Source: Cloacimonetes bacterium UBA5210 | Lineage (GTDB): Bacteria > Cloacimonadota > Cloacimonadia > Cloacimonadales > Cloacimonadaceae | Direction: 5' to 3' | DNA length: 64,000 nt | Assembly: GCA_002412625.1 (NCBI GenBank) | Contig: DHVK01000014.1 | Location: 6,228 to 70,227, forward strand | Shown: one piece after another, positions 42,741 through 56,433 of the stretch | How the letters are laid out: each line of letters starts with the position of its first letter | How positions within the stretch are numbered: the first letter of the stretch is position 1 | Notes under the pieces: model-generated | Told to the model about the DNA's origin: nothing | Seen by the model: only the letters and a program-made list of their open reading frames with translations | The model's database searches: none | Program-made: the position numbers and the translations under genes

Positions 42741-43145
42741 CTAACGGAACCGGACGTGCTGAACGTCTATCCCGCTTGGGTATCTATTGCCGACGTTGAA
42801 CACGAGCTTGGTGTCAAAAGAGCCTTTGCGAGGCTTTTTCCCGGTACCTTGGGCGGGGATGATGTAGCTCCCGCACACAGAAGCCGTAGCGATCTTGCGT
42901 TTGTGTGGCCCCGGTATGTCCTCCATTTTAAGGATTAGCACTTCTTCGATTTCCCAGTTTGAAACCTGAGCCGGCAGATTCAGATATTTCAGGGACAGTT
43001 GATTGTTGGCATAGTGCATTATTGCCTTGCAATAGTCTGGGGCTTCCACATATTCAGGGGGGCGATTGAAAACCGGCAAAACAGTCGTGTAAACAAAAAC
43101 TGCAAATAGCACCAAAGAAACCAGCCATACAGTCTTCTTCAGCAT
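42741..43145 (-). CDS. Hypothetical membrane-anchored protein
   Basis: The 134 residues have a single N-terminal signal anchor (MLKKTVWLVSLVLFAVFVYTTVLPVF). The globular part contains PDYCKAIMHYANNQLSLKYLNLPAQVSNWEIEEVLILKMED and then SVCGSYIIPAQGTG. I recognise no family. The composition and good ribosome binding site (AAGGAGA about six bases before the ATG) make it a credible gene. On its upstream side a TTGACA occurs near 43232, but the -10 is unclear. It is transcribed alone. Confidence 0.6.
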   Translation of the reverse strand: MLKKTVWLVSLVLFAVFVYTTVLPVFNRPPEYVEAPDYCKAIMHYANNQLSLKYLNLPAQVSNWEIEEVLILKMEDIPGPHKRKIATASVCGSYIIPAQGTGKKPRKGSFDTKLVFNVGNRYPSGIDVQHVRFR

Positions 43146-43297
43146 ATCATTCTCCTTATCTCGTGTTCTATAAATGTAAATAATACAATCAGTTACTATT
43201 TCCCTGCACCATGTAGAAAGATTTCCCCAATGTCAAGCAGAAAGTGGTATTTAGCCGGGTGGGGAGCTGGGGAGATGACCAGGTAGGGAGATGGGGC

Positions 43298-44314
43298 TCA
43301 AATGCTTAGTTTTTGCACTATTCCTTCCCCGCAGTTGCGGCAGATGGCATATCTATCTCTGCCATGCAGAATCTGCCGGCGCATCTTGTTCATAGCCGTG
43401 CCAAACCAGAGGTCGCTAAAGCTCAGTTCCGTAATGTTCCCGATTCTAAACTGCAAATCTTTGTCGTAGCAGCAGATGCTAAGCTCACCATCCCAGTTGA
43501 TCACTGGCTGAGTCCATAGCCGGCGGCAACGGTTCAAGAGCTTGGTCTTCAGTTGGAAATCCTTGCCCTCGGCACTATAGCGGCTGAGCTCGTGATCTGC
43601 AGGCAAAAACCGGAGATCATCCGTAGAGTAGATTTGCACAGTCTTAAACTCCAGCTTATCCACTCCGATCTCATGCGCAAGCCGCTTCACGCTATCTATC
43701 TCATGCTCGTTTTGGCGCATGATGATGAACTGCCATACTATTTGGGGCGTAGCGCTGCGCAAAGCTCGTTTGGCTTCCACTAGGGATTTCATGTTTTGCA
43801 GAACCAAGTCATAATCCCCATTCACTCGATATTGATCGTAGGTAGCCTTGGAGATGCCGTCCATGGAGATGATTAGTTTGCTCAGTCCACTTTGGATGAT
43901 GGCTGTCGCATCCAGGCTCAGGCTGGCATTGGTAGAGCACATGGTGTAGAGCCCCTTGTCAGCGGCATAGCGTACCATGCGGTTGAACTCCGGATTCAGA
44001 TATGGCTCGCCTTGGTTCCAGAGAATCAACATGCCCACTTTGTGGTGCACGCTATCCACAATGCTCTGAAACAGCGCTGGGTCCATCATCCCGCGCTCGC
44101 GCTTCAAGCTGCCGTTTCCGCTGGGGCAGAGCGGGCATTTCAGGTTGCAAATGTTCGTGGGTTCGATCATTAGCGCGGGAGGATAGTGATTCACGATCAC
44201 CCGCTTAGTAAGCACTGAACGGCGGTAATCCAGCCAGCTCCCGGCGGCATTAGCCAGGCGCTCTTGCTTCAGATAGGCGATCGCGAGATCCGCGTTTTGG
44301 GGTAATCTAAGCAT
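43298..44314 (-). CDS. Radical SAM protein with SPASM-like C-terminus
   Basis: The 338 residues carry the radical SAM cluster motif CNLKCPLC in MIEPTNICNLKCPLCPSGNGSLKRERG (about residues 50-80) and the expected SAM-binding WNQGEPYLNPEF. A C-terminal auxiliary cysteine group follows: CRRLWTQPVINWDGELSICCYDKD, then CRNCGEG. This is the SPASM-type arrangement used in peptide-modifying and several sugar- or lipid-related enzymes. No precursor peptide is evident nearby. It is the last gene of the hydF-ligA-lptFG operon and shares one base with lptG, so a role in envelope biogenesis is possible but unproven. Confidence 0.85.
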   Translation of the reverse strand: MLRLPQNADLAIAYLKQERLANAAGSWLDYRRSVLTKRVIVNHYPPALMIEPTNICNLKCPLCPSGNGSLKRERGMMDPALFQSIVDSVHHKVGMLILWNQGEPYLNPEFNRMVRYAADKGLYTMCSTNASLSLDATAIIQSGLSKLIISMDGISKATYDQYRVNGDYDLVLQNMKSLVEAKRALRSATPQIVWQFIIMRQNEHEIDSVKRLAHEIGVDKLEFKTVQIYSTDDLRFLPADHELSRYSAEGKDFQLKTKLLNRCRRLWTQPVINWDGELSICCYDKDLQFRIGNITELSFSDLWFGTAMNKMRRQILHGRDRYAICRNCGEGIVQKLSI

Positions 44315-45401
44315 TAAATCTCTGCCTTATAAAGGAAGATCAAGCCAACCAGGAAGAAAAACATGTTTGGCAACCACGCTGCCCAAACGGGAGGGATAAT
44401 GCCGTTGTAGCCAAAGCTCTGGCTGATCTGAACCACGATGAGGTAAGCAAAACAGACCAGCAAGCCCAGCATGAAGACCCAGCCGCGGCCTTTGCTACGC
44501 GTGTTTGAGGTAGCGATCGGGATGAAAAAGAAGATCACGATCAGGTTTGTCAGCGGGAAGGCGACCTTCATATGCAGATCCACAATTTCACGACTGGCAT
44601 CTTCACCCAGCTTTTCCAGCCTGCCGATGTAGTCCCAAAGTTCAAAGAAATTGAGCGCCAGAGTTTTCTTTGTGATGCGCACAAAATCCTTTGGTTCCAC
44701 ATTCAAAATCGGTATCGTGGTGCTGGGGTAGAACTTGGAAAATACCTGATTGCCATCCCGGAAACGGCGGATTTCGCAATCAAAGAGTTCCCACTTCTCG
44801 CCATCCCAGAGCGCTGAGGTAGCGCTTATCCGCTCCACTATCTGCGAGGTGTTAAAATCGATTCTGGTAAGGTCGATCACTCTGAGAGTGTTCTTGTAGC
44901 CATCAAAAAAGCCGAAATAATAGAAGTCGTTTTCTTTACCCCGATAGTGGACGCGGGCTTTCAGCATTTGGTCTTCGGGTTGTTCGCCCTTGATCTTCAC
45001 GTTGTAAACCACGCTGCGCTCGGATTCCGCCCAAGGCAACACATATTCACCTACAGCCGCCACTGTAACAGAGATCAAAAGCCCCAAGCCAAACAGCGGC
45101 AGCATCGCGCGTTTGATGCTCACCCCCGCGGCGCGGATCGCCACAGATTCATTGTGCTTTGCCAGTCCGTTCATCATGAACAAACCGGTTAGCAGTACGG
45201 TTACCGGCGAGGTCAGAACTATCAGATAGGGTAAACGCAACAGATAGTAGGTGAGCGCCAGGTCGAAACTGGCACCGGCTCTTAACAAGCGTGGCAGGTT
45301 GTCCACCACGTCAATCACGATGAAGAGCGCGGCAAAGCTGAAGAAAATTATCAGGTAAGTGCGCAGGAATTCGCGCAGGATATAACGATCAAGCTTGCGC
45401 A

Positions 45402-45402
<1 letters not shown>
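44314..45402 (-). CDS. lptG: LPS export permease LptG (YjgP/YjgQ family)
   Basis: LptG and LptF form the inner-membrane channel of the LptB2FG ABC transporter that extracts lipopolysaccharide. The 362 residues begin RKLDRYILREFLRTYLIIFFSFAALFIVIDVVDNLPRLL, have two N-terminal membrane helices followed by a third (IVLTSPVTVLLTGLFMMNGLAKHNESVAIRAAGVSIKR, the coupling-helix motif), a beta-jellyroll periplasmic domain, and three C-terminal helices. The start overlaps the lptF stop by one base. lptF/lptG naming follows gene order; the proteins are paralogues. Confidence 0.88.
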
Positions 45403-49511
<4,109 letters not shown>

Positions 49512-49515
<4 letters not shown>

Positions 49516-50720
49516 GCCTTGACCCTTAAAAGCGGGGCAATAGCGCGCTCAAAGCTGCCCAGTACTTTGCAGATAGTAAGCCCATAATTGGTGATCGGCA
49601 CTCCCCGGCGGTGGCATTCCACTATTCTGCGGTTCATCTCTGCCACATTGATCATGCAAGCACCGCAATGCACGCAGAGGGCATAGTCTTCCAGGTCATC
49701 GGGAAAGTCGTGCCCGGCATAGGTCTCGTAAATCAGCTCTTTTCCAGTGAAATTACTGATCCATTTGGGGAGCTTCACTCTGCCGATATCGTCCTTTTGC
49801 ACATGATGCGAACAGGCTTCGGCGATCAAGATCTTGTCTCCGTCCTGTAGCCGGTCGATCTGTTCAATGCCGGTTAGCAAAATGTCCAGCTCGCCCTTAT
49901 AACGGGCAAAAAGAATGGAGAAGGTGGTAACTTCGATCCCCTCGGGTGTTTCCCGATTCACCTGCTCAATGGCCTGAGAATCCGTGACCACAAGGTCCGG
50001 GGGATTCTTCAGCATCGCCAGTGTGTCCAGCAATTCGGTCTCCTTTATCACGATGCTGATGGCATCGTAATCCAGAATATCCCGAATGGCTTGCACCTGG
50101 GGCAAAATCAGGCGTCCCTTGGGCGCGGCGCTATCGATGGGGCAGACCAAAATGACCGTCGCTTTGGGCTTCAGCAGGTCGCCCAGGAGCACGCGGTTCT
50201 CACTCATGTGTTTGGGTGCCAAGCGGATAAGTTCGTTCTTGGCGTCCAGGATTCCGCTTTTGTCTTTGGCAGAGAGTTTCACAAAGGGGAGCTGGCGTAA
50301 GCTGCAATACTCGATGTTCTGTGGGTTCACTTCGCCCAGATCGGCTTTGTTGAACACCATCAAGAGCGGGATTTCCATTTCCTGAACTCGCGCAAGCATT
50401 TCCAGTTCGTGAGCGTCATAGGCGGAACCATCGTTCACAAAAATCACGATGTCTGCTCTGTAAAGGATTTTACGGGTGGCAGCGACGCGCTTTTCGCCCA
50501 GCTCTCCGGCATCGTCCACACCTGCAGTATCGTAGAAGGTAACGGGTCCCAGGGGTAACAGTTCATAATGTTTATCCACCGGATCGGTGGTGGTTCCGGG
50601 CACTTCGGAGACAATCGCAATCTCCTGGCCAACTAAAGCGTTGATCAGGCTGGATTTTCCGGCATTTCTTCTGCCCAAGAGGGCAATGATCAGTCTTTCA
50701 CCACGGGGGGTAGGGCTCAT
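49512..50720 (-). CDS. hydF: [FeFe]-hydrogenase maturation GTPase HydF
   Basis: HydF is the scaffold that carries and delivers the two-iron subcluster of [FeFe]-hydrogenase. The 402 residues begin with a Ras-like GTPase domain (Walker A GRRNAGKSS at 16-24, DTAGVDD, FNKADLG), a dimerisation domain and a C-terminal cluster-binding domain. That domain has CSH at 303-305 and HCGAC at 351-355, the family's CxH...HCxxC ligands. HydE and HydG are not in the window. Presence of hydF implies an [FeFe]-hydrogenase elsewhere, consistent with a fermentative or syntrophic anaerobe. It is the first gene of the lptFG/ligA operon. Confidence 0.95.
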
Positions 50721-51054
50721 CTATATGCTCCATAAATACTTAGATTTCTTTTCAAGCAAGCCGGCAGGCAGATATCCGTCAAGTTCTTTTTGTGTTATGA
50801 ATATGGCGGTGGTATATTCGATTGCCGGAATGCTCTGCACTCTTCGGCAAACTCGAAAAACCCGGTCAGACATTCGGAATCGTAGCCTTTTCAGATGCAT
50901 TTGCTACTCTTCGGAAAGCATGCAGCCTTCGTCTTGGCATCCGCTTGAGTTGAAGCTGATATCAAGCTGTCATTCTCGCATCAGCACAGCTTGATAACGG
51001 CACAAAACTAGGCTGATTATGACCTGAGAGCTTCAGCGCAGTAGCACCATCCAC
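50721..51054. other. Intergenic region between hydF and manA
   Basis: No gene is supported. The region contains hydF's upstream sequence, with a TTGACG hexamer near 50777 but no clear -10. Its last 100 bases include the repeat listed at 50954-51023. Confidence 0.4.
50954..51023 (+). repeat. Diverged intergenic repeat, left copy
   Basis: AGCTGATATCAAGCTGTCATTCT and AGCTTGATAACGGCACAAAACTAGGCTGATTATGAC match, in order and orientation, the segment at 58820-58898, with the middle shorter by about nine bases. By eye about 75-80 percent of positions in the end blocks agree. Confidence 0.55.
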
Positions 51055-52206
51055 CTACGAATCAGCCACATGCGCGGCGGCCAAGAGCAGAATTCCTTTC
51101 CCGGAAAGCCGGATATCTTGTTCAAAGGCTGGGATAATAACCGTGTCCGCTTTGCTCAGAGCCAATTCTTGGTTCTGATGAGACACCAGACAAGCTCCTT
51201 CCAGCCCCATCAGCAGGCGGGCTCCGGGTAGCCGGGGTAATGCTATGGCACCGTCAAGGTGGCAAATGCTAAGGCGGAAGTCCGGCACGGGGGCGGGGTA
51301 GTCTTGCCACATATTAGTCTGCGGGGCTATGGTCCGGATATTGGGCAGATAGGGTTCATTGCGCATCACCTTCAGCAGCTCCGGCACATCGATGTGCTTG
51401 GGGCTCAGTCCGGCGCGTAGCACGTTGTCGCTTTGCGCCATGATCTCGATGCCCGCTCCCTGCAGATAGGCGTGGACAATACCCGCTTCTAAAAAGATGG
51501 CTTCAAATGGTTTAAGCGTAATCAGATTCAGAAACAGTGGAGAGATCACACAGCGGTCTGTGGGGTTGAGTTCAATCAGCTTTTTGCACCACTCCAACTC
51601 AGATTGCCATTTGCCTGCCGGGTTGATATCCTTGATATGGTGTAGCAGCTCCGGAAGCGGTTCTTGCAACAGGATCTCTTTGTATAGCTCAGTAAAAGTG
51701 GCAGAGCAGGGTTGTTTCGCAAAGGAATCGAAAGTCCGGAAAAACCCGGTAATCCCGAAATGGGTGAATATCTCGGCAATTTCATCGTATTCACGGAATC
51801 CGCAGAGGGCATGGAAGTCTATGAGCGCGAGCATCATTTCTGGTTTGTGATTTGCGTCTTTGTAATTGCGGTTGGGCGCATCAAGCGGGATGCCGGCAGC
51901 GTTTTCACGCGCAAAGCCTTGTTCCGCTTGAGCTTTGGAAGGGTGAACCTGGATCGAGAGCGCTTGTTCTGCGGCCAGAATCTTCAGCAGATAGGGAAAG
52001 CCGGAATCCGCTCCGCCCAGCCAATATCGCGGATCTTTGGCGATTACAAGGTCCAGGGGCTCGCCGTTTAGCAGTGAGGGCGCTTTGGGATGCGCGGAGT
52101 ACCAGGCTTCGGCGATCGGGCCGGGCGCGGAGATGCCCAACAAGCCCTGGATAAAACTATGTGAACCCCAAGCATAGGCTTGAAGAACGGGTTGCAGGAT
52201 GTTCAT
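51055..52206 (-). CDS. manA: Mannose-6-phosphate isomerase, class I
   Basis: ManA is a zinc enzyme interconverting mannose-6-phosphate and fructose-6-phosphate. The 383 residues show the type I signatures QPVLQAYAWGSHSFIQGLLG at the start, LSIQVHPSKAQAEQGFARE (zinc-binding Gln and His), NHKPEMMLALIDFHALCGF and the later AGIVHAYLQGAGIEIMAQSDNVLRAGLSPK, all in order. Its position at the end of an MBOAT/SGNH operon suggests that it supplies mannose for a surface glycan which those enzymes decorate. Confidence 0.95.
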   Translation of the reverse strand: MNILQPVLQAYAWGSHSFIQGLLGISAPGPIAEAWYSAHPKAPSLLNGEPLDLVIAKDPRYWLGGADSGFPYLLKILAAEQALSIQVHPSKAQAEQGFARENAAGIPLDAPNRNYKDANHKPEMMLALIDFHALCGFREYDEIAEIFTHFGITGFFRTFDSFAKQPCSATFTELYKEILLQEPLPELLHHIKDINPAGKWQSELEWCKKLIELNPTDRCVISPLFLNLITLKPFEAIFLEAGIVHAYLQGAGIEIMAQSDNVLRAGLSPKHIDVPELLKVMRNEPYLPNIRTIAPQTNMWQDYPAPVPDFRLSICHLDGAIALPRLPGARLLMGLEGACLVSHQNQELALSKADTVIIPAFEQDIRLSGKGILLLAAAHVADS

Positions 52207-52215
52207 CGCTTGCTC

Positions 52216-53679
52216 CTAAAACTGGAAATAGATAAAGGGTTGAATGTCCGCGCTGTGGGCCTGGAACAGGATCCAGATCACCAATGCCAGCGCCAGGGAT
52301 TGAAGCGGCAAGGGCAGCTTTTGCAGGAAGTCCTGATAACGTTTCTCCCAACTATCGGGTTGCCAATGGGTGAGGAAGCCCAGCACGATCAGAAATGCGA
52401 CAACATTATATTCCGCAAGCCATTGCGAAAACAGTCCGGCATTGAAAGAAGAGCTGATGCGTCCGATGATTTCCCAAGAATTGGCAAAGCTGCGACTGCG
52501 GAAAAAGATCCAGCTGAAACAGACGAAGTGGAAGGTGATGATGACGCTGAAGAATTTCACCACTTTATATTGCGCAAAACGGGTATTGAGCCAGAGTTTG
52601 TCCAGCACCAGCGCCGCGCCGTGCAGACCACCCCAGAACACAAAATTCCAGCTCGCGCCGTGCCAGAGGCCGCCCAGCAGCATGGTTGCCATTAGATTCA
52701 GGTGTTGCCGGGCTTTGCCCAAACGGTTTCCGCCCAGCGGGATATAGAGGTAATCCCGCAGCCAGGTAGAGAGCGAGATATGCCAGCGGCGCCAGAAATC
52801 GGTGATACTGGTGGCTTTGTAGGGGCTGTTGAAGTTGATCGGCAGATTGAAGCCCATCAATGCCGCCAAGCCGATCGCGATATCCGAGTAACCGCTGAAA
52901 TCGCAGTATATCTGCAGGGCGTAAGCATATACGCCAAAGAGGTTTTCCATCCCGGAAAAGAGGGATGGGTTGTCAAAGATCCTATCCACAAAATTGATCG
53001 AAAGATAGTCCGCGATCACCCCTTTCTTCAGCAAACCGGCAAAGATGAGCACCAAGGCGCGGGAGATTGTTTCGTTATCCAGATGCAGCTTTTTGTGGAT
53101 TTGGGGGATGAAGTAGCTGGCGCGCACGATGGGGCCTGCCACCAGTTGCGGGAAGAAAGAGACGAAGAAGGCGAAATCCTTGAAACTATGGATCGGCTCC
53201 AGCTTGCCATAATAGATATCCAGGGTGTAGCTCCAAGTCTGGAAGGTGAAGAAGCTAATGCCCACGGGAAGAATGATATCCATGGCGGGAAGGGCACCCC
53301 CGGAGAGCTGATTGATGGTCTCAAGAATGAAGTTTGTGTATTTGAAGTAGCCCAGGCTGCCCAGATTCCAGAACAGGCTAAGCAGCAGCCAACCGCGTTT
53401 GCCCTTGCGGCTATGGCTATTGAAGATCGCCCTGCCCAGAGCGAAATTGATCGCCGCCGTGACCAGCAGCAGGATTACAAAGAGACCGCTGGTCTTGAAA
53501 TAGAAATAGAGCGAAACCAGCAGCAGATACCAGGTTCGGCTTTTGGCGCAGCCCGCCACGAGCGGGTAAAACAACATGATCGCGATGAAAAAGAAGAGGA
53601 AGAAGCTGCTGCTGAAGAGCAAGGGGTTGGCAGGATCATAGTTCAGAGCCGGTAGGATGTTTGCCAGAATGTGCCGCAC
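52216..53679 (-). CDS. MBOAT-family O-acyltransferase (AlgI/DltB-like)
   Basis: The 487 residues are polytopic (about 10-12 helices) with the MBOAT landmarks: ILPVGISFFTFQTWSYTLDIYYGKLEP, IYCDFSGYSDIAIGLAALMGFNLPINFNSPYKATSITDFWRRWHISLSTWLRDYLYIPLGGNRLG and LGGLWHGASWNFVFWGGLHGAAL, the last with the catalytic histidine (WHG). AlgI-type enzymes pass acetyl groups across the membrane to periplasmic SGNH proteins that acetylate exopolysaccharide or peptidoglycan. Two SGNH genes directly upstream complete that set. The gene's start overlaps the first of them by one base. Confidence 0.93.
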   Translation of the reverse strand: MRHILANILPALNYDPANPLLFSSSFFLFFFIAIMLFYPLVAGCAKSRTWYLLLVSLYFYFKTSGLFVILLLVTAAINFALGRAIFNSHSRKGKRGWLLLSLFWNLGSLGYFKYTNFILETINQLSGGALPAMDIILPVGISFFTFQTWSYTLDIYYGKLEPIHSFKDFAFFVSFFPQLVAGPIVRASYFIPQIHKKLHLDNETISRALVLIFAGLLKKGVIADYLSINFVDRIFDNPSLFSGMENLFGVYAYALQIYCDFSGYSDIAIGLAALMGFNLPINFNSPYKATSITDFWRRWHISLSTWLRDYLYIPLGGNRLGKARQHLNLMATMLLGGLWHGASWNFVFWGGLHGAALVLDKLWLNTRFAQYKVVKFFSVIITFHFVCFSWIFFRSRSFANSWEIIGRISSSFNAGLFSQWLAEYNVVAFLIVLGFLTHWQPDSWEKRYQDFLQKLPLPLQSLALALVIWILFQAHSADIQPFIYFQF

Positions 53680-54965
53680 TATTTGTCCCTCGTTTCGCTG
53701 AAAGTCTTGTAGCCCTTGATCATAGCCTGATACAGCAAGTGTCCTTGCAGCATGTAGCCTTTGGGTGTGAAATGCAGGTGATCTTTCGCCGCCATAGAGT
53801 TAGCCCGCCATTTAGCAACGCTGGAATTTCCCCCCATCACTTCTTGCAAGTCCCATACCGCATAGTTGTTGGCGCGCGCGTAATCGGAGATGATCTTGCC
53901 TACGGCGGTGATATCTTTGTTTGCCTTGCCGTTCTTGCGGGAATCCGGGGGCAGGGTGAAAAGCACGGGCACATCAGGATGTTCAAGAGTCAGATTGGCC
54001 ATAAAGCTTTGCAGGTTCTTGCGCATCACTTCTGCCCGAAACGTACCCTGCGCATCGTTTGTGCCCAGGGAGACAATCAGCAGATCCGGCTTCAGGAGCG
54101 CAATCTGGCTAAACATCTCCCGGGAGTCTGCCAGATTGTAGAATCCGGCGCCATTAACGCCCATCGAGTGGTACAACAAACCGGCTTCTTCCCGTTCCAG
54201 GCTGATGCCATAGAGCTCTTTCAAACTGGCGGGAAGCGCGATGACGGCGGAATTTGCCGCTTCTTCATAACTGAGGTGATGGATGGAGTAATCGCCGATT
54301 TCAGCCCTATCCAGGTGCTTGATCCCCGGCTGCTTGTCAAAAGCCAGGTTGGCGCTCCGATCGGCATAGACTAAGGCTTGATCGAAGGTGCAATCGATCT
54401 TGAAGAACGAATTTGTCTTAATCCTCAGCTCGCTCTCGCCCTGATTTGCCAGGGTGAAGCCTCCCATACTGCGGGGTTTATCGATGCGCCCGAAGCGTGT
54501 ATCGGAAGAAATCTGATAGTCATCCGGTTGATTGGTCTTTGCCAGTTTGTTCGGAAAGATCAACCCGCGTCCGGCGTTTCCAAAGTACTTCTGCAAAGCG
54601 CTGCGCGCGGTTCCGCTGAAGTATCCGCTTTGCACGTGGGAATCTCCGATTTGGTAGATTACTACCTCATCCCGGAGCCCGTTGCGGAGCTGCAGAAGCT
54701 TTAGATAAAAGGGTTCCAAAGCATCCTGATTGTTTTGGATTTCGTTCTTGGCGGGGTCGATGAAGCTATAGTTCTTCAGGTACGCATCACTATCCAGCAG
54801 CAAATAGTAGCTCTGGATAAATTCCTCCAGAGAGTTCAGATCTTCCGGGTATTCTTCCTCGCTGAAGAGCTCCGCATCCGGTACGTATCCGGATTTGGCG
54901 AAGATCAGCAAAAACACTGAACTGAACAGCATCAGCAGGATCAGGAGAAGTTCCCGGCGCTTCAC
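53679..54965 (-). CDS. Membrane-anchored SGNH/GDSL hydrolase, AlgX/AlgJ-like
   Basis: The 428 residues have an N-terminal signal anchor (LLLILLMLFSSVFLLIFA). The SGNH family motifs are GDSH with Ser109 (VVIYQIGDSHVQSGYF), a Gly block (YHSMGVNGAGFYNL), LIVSLGTNDAQGTF (block III Asn) and DHLHFTPKGY near the end (Asp-His). It is probably periplasmic and uses the acetyl donor delivered by the MBOAT partner to acylate a glycan, as AlgJ/AlgX do, or removes such groups. The substrate cannot be determined. Its ATG overlaps the preceding SGNH gene's stop by four bases. Confidence 0.88.
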   Translation of the reverse strand: MKRRELLLILLMLFSSVFLLIFAKSGYVPDAELFSEEEYPEDLNSLEEFIQSYYLLLDSDAYLKNYSFIDPAKNEIQNNQDALEPFYLKLLQLRNGLRDEVVIYQIGDSHVQSGYFSGTARSALQKYFGNAGRGLIFPNKLAKTNQPDDYQISSDTRFGRIDKPRSMGGFTLANQGESELRIKTNSFFKIDCTFDQALVYADRSANLAFDKQPGIKHLDRAEIGDYSIHHLSYEEAANSAVIALPASLKELYGISLEREEAGLLYHSMGVNGAGFYNLADSREMFSQIALLKPDLLIVSLGTNDAQGTFRAEVMRKNLQSFMANLTLEHPDVPVLFTLPPDSRKNGKANKDITAVGKIISDYARANNYAVWDLQEVMGGNSSVAKWRANSMAAKDHLHFTPKGYMLQGHLLYQAMIKGYKTFSETRDK

Positions 54966-56404
54966 GCATCTCCCTGCAGGAATTTGAGCAGCATCTCGGC
55001 TATCCTGTCCGCGCCACGGCGGGTGAAGTGGGTATAATCCTTGCCGGCAAGCGGCGGGTTCTGGTTTGCAAAACCCAACATGGAGTTGTATCCGCCCATC
55101 GCTTCATAGAGGTTCCAGAAAGCGCAGCCGGTTTCCGCCGCGACTTCGCTCTGGGCCTTTACCAGGAGCGGGATATCCGGTGAAGTCTTATATGCCGTGC
55201 CATCCCGGACGCTGCGGTCTTGCACGCTGACCAGCAGGATGGGGACGTCGCCCATTGCTTCCTGGAGGTGCGTGATGGTTCTGTGCATGGCTAGTTTATA
55301 GTTATCGTAGTTTTGGTTTTTGGGGTTGGAGATATTGCCGCCATATTGCAGGATAACCAAGTCGTAAGCCAGCCTCTTCTGAAACGCTTGCAGGGTTTCT
55401 TCGTGCATGCGTTGGAAGTATAAGCCAGAATATCCGCGGATGGGGAAGTTGTCCACATAGACTCCGGTCTGAGCATCAAACGAGAGTCCATATATGCGGA
55501 CGGCTTTGCGGGCGGGAAACTCCAGCCTGATCGTCTTAACCGGGTTTTGCGGGCTAATGTCTGTCTGTTGCAGGTCTTCACCGCTATGCAGCCACATGGT
55601 GATGGGTGCTGCCGCGTCATAGCTGATCCGCACAAAGCTGCTATCCGGGGCATGGCTGTAAAACAGGCGGATGTTCGTGAAATCGGCTGCTCCGCCGGCG
55701 ACATCCATCGCTTTATACTCCACCCAAGGGTCATAATCCACATAGTATCTGGCAGTTTCGGTCTTGGGCTGCTCGGGCGGGCTGGTGGCGGTGCTATCTG
55801 CCACAAACAGGGTATCCTGAGGCGAGGTTTCAATCGCTCTCTGGGCTGTGTAGAATGGCCGGGGGATGAAGGTGTAGCCGGTGATGCCCAAAGATATATC
55901 GTAGTGATCCCGGCTCATGAAGGAGATCGTCTCCCAATTTCTGGAAAAGCTGTGGCGGATAGTCTGGCGGAACCCGGAGACAATGGAGGTGATGGGCATC
56001 ATGCCCACGCCCTTGCCCCCATAAACGCTTTGCAGAGCTTGTCTGAGCGGTGCCGTGATGAGGTCGCCTTCGATGATGGAATCGCTGAAATAGGCAATCC
56101 GGACTTGCTTGTCTTTCCTGGCGAAGACAGGGCGTTCAAAGAGCGCTTCTTTGCCGGGCAGGGCACTCAAAGAGCCGATCTTCTTCAAAAAAGGCTCTAG
56201 TTCATCCTGCGCGTGATCCACTGTCTCCAGCTGCACGGCGGCAGAATCCACTGTAGCGCCAGGGGATTGGAGCTTCTCGAACCATTGCATCTTGCGGATG
56301 CTGAAGACATCGTTGTTCCAGGCGGGTATGGCCCAAGCCAGGATTCCCGTAAAAACCGCCGCCAACAGGACGAGGGCGGCGGGTTTGAAAAAGTCTTTAT
56401 TCAT
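54962..56404 (-). CDS. Second membrane-anchored SGNH hydrolase
   Basis: The 480 residues begin with an anchor helix (AALVLLAAVFTGILAWAIPAW). The catalytic serine motif is RIAYFSDSIIEGDLI (Ser109). A block-II-like GKGVGMMPITSIVSGFR segment, DLVILQYGGNISNP and the terminal DYTHFTRRGADRIAEML follow. A lectin-like beta segment lies between about residues 190 and 330 (IRLFYSHAPDSSFVRISYD). It resembles the neighbouring SGNH protein in overall plan, including a short DELEPF-type motif after the anchor, so the two may form a heterodimer. The gap to the caspase-like gene upstream is 29 bases. Confidence 0.85.
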   Translation of the reverse strand: MNKDFFKPAALVLLAAVFTGILAWAIPAWNNDVFSIRKMQWFEKLQSPGATVDSAAVQLETVDHAQDELEPFLKKIGSLSALPGKEALFERPVFARKDKQVRIAYFSDSIIEGDLITAPLRQALQSVYGGKGVGMMPITSIVSGFRQTIRHSFSRNWETISFMSRDHYDISLGITGYTFIPRPFYTAQRAIETSPQDTLFVADSTATSPPEQPKTETARYYVDYDPWVEYKAMDVAGGAADFTNIRLFYSHAPDSSFVRISYDAAAPITMWLHSGEDLQQTDISPQNPVKTIRLEFPARKAVRIYGLSFDAQTGVYVDNFPIRGYSGLYFQRMHEETLQAFQKRLAYDLVILQYGGNISNPKNQNYDNYKLAMHRTITHLQEAMGDVPILLVSVQDRSVRDGTAYKTSPDIPLLVKAQSEVAAETGCAFWNLYEAMGGYNSMLGFANQNPPLAGKDYTHFTRRGADRIAEMLLKFLQGDA

Positions 56405-56433
56405 TTAGTCTTTATTCAATTCCTTTCAATGTA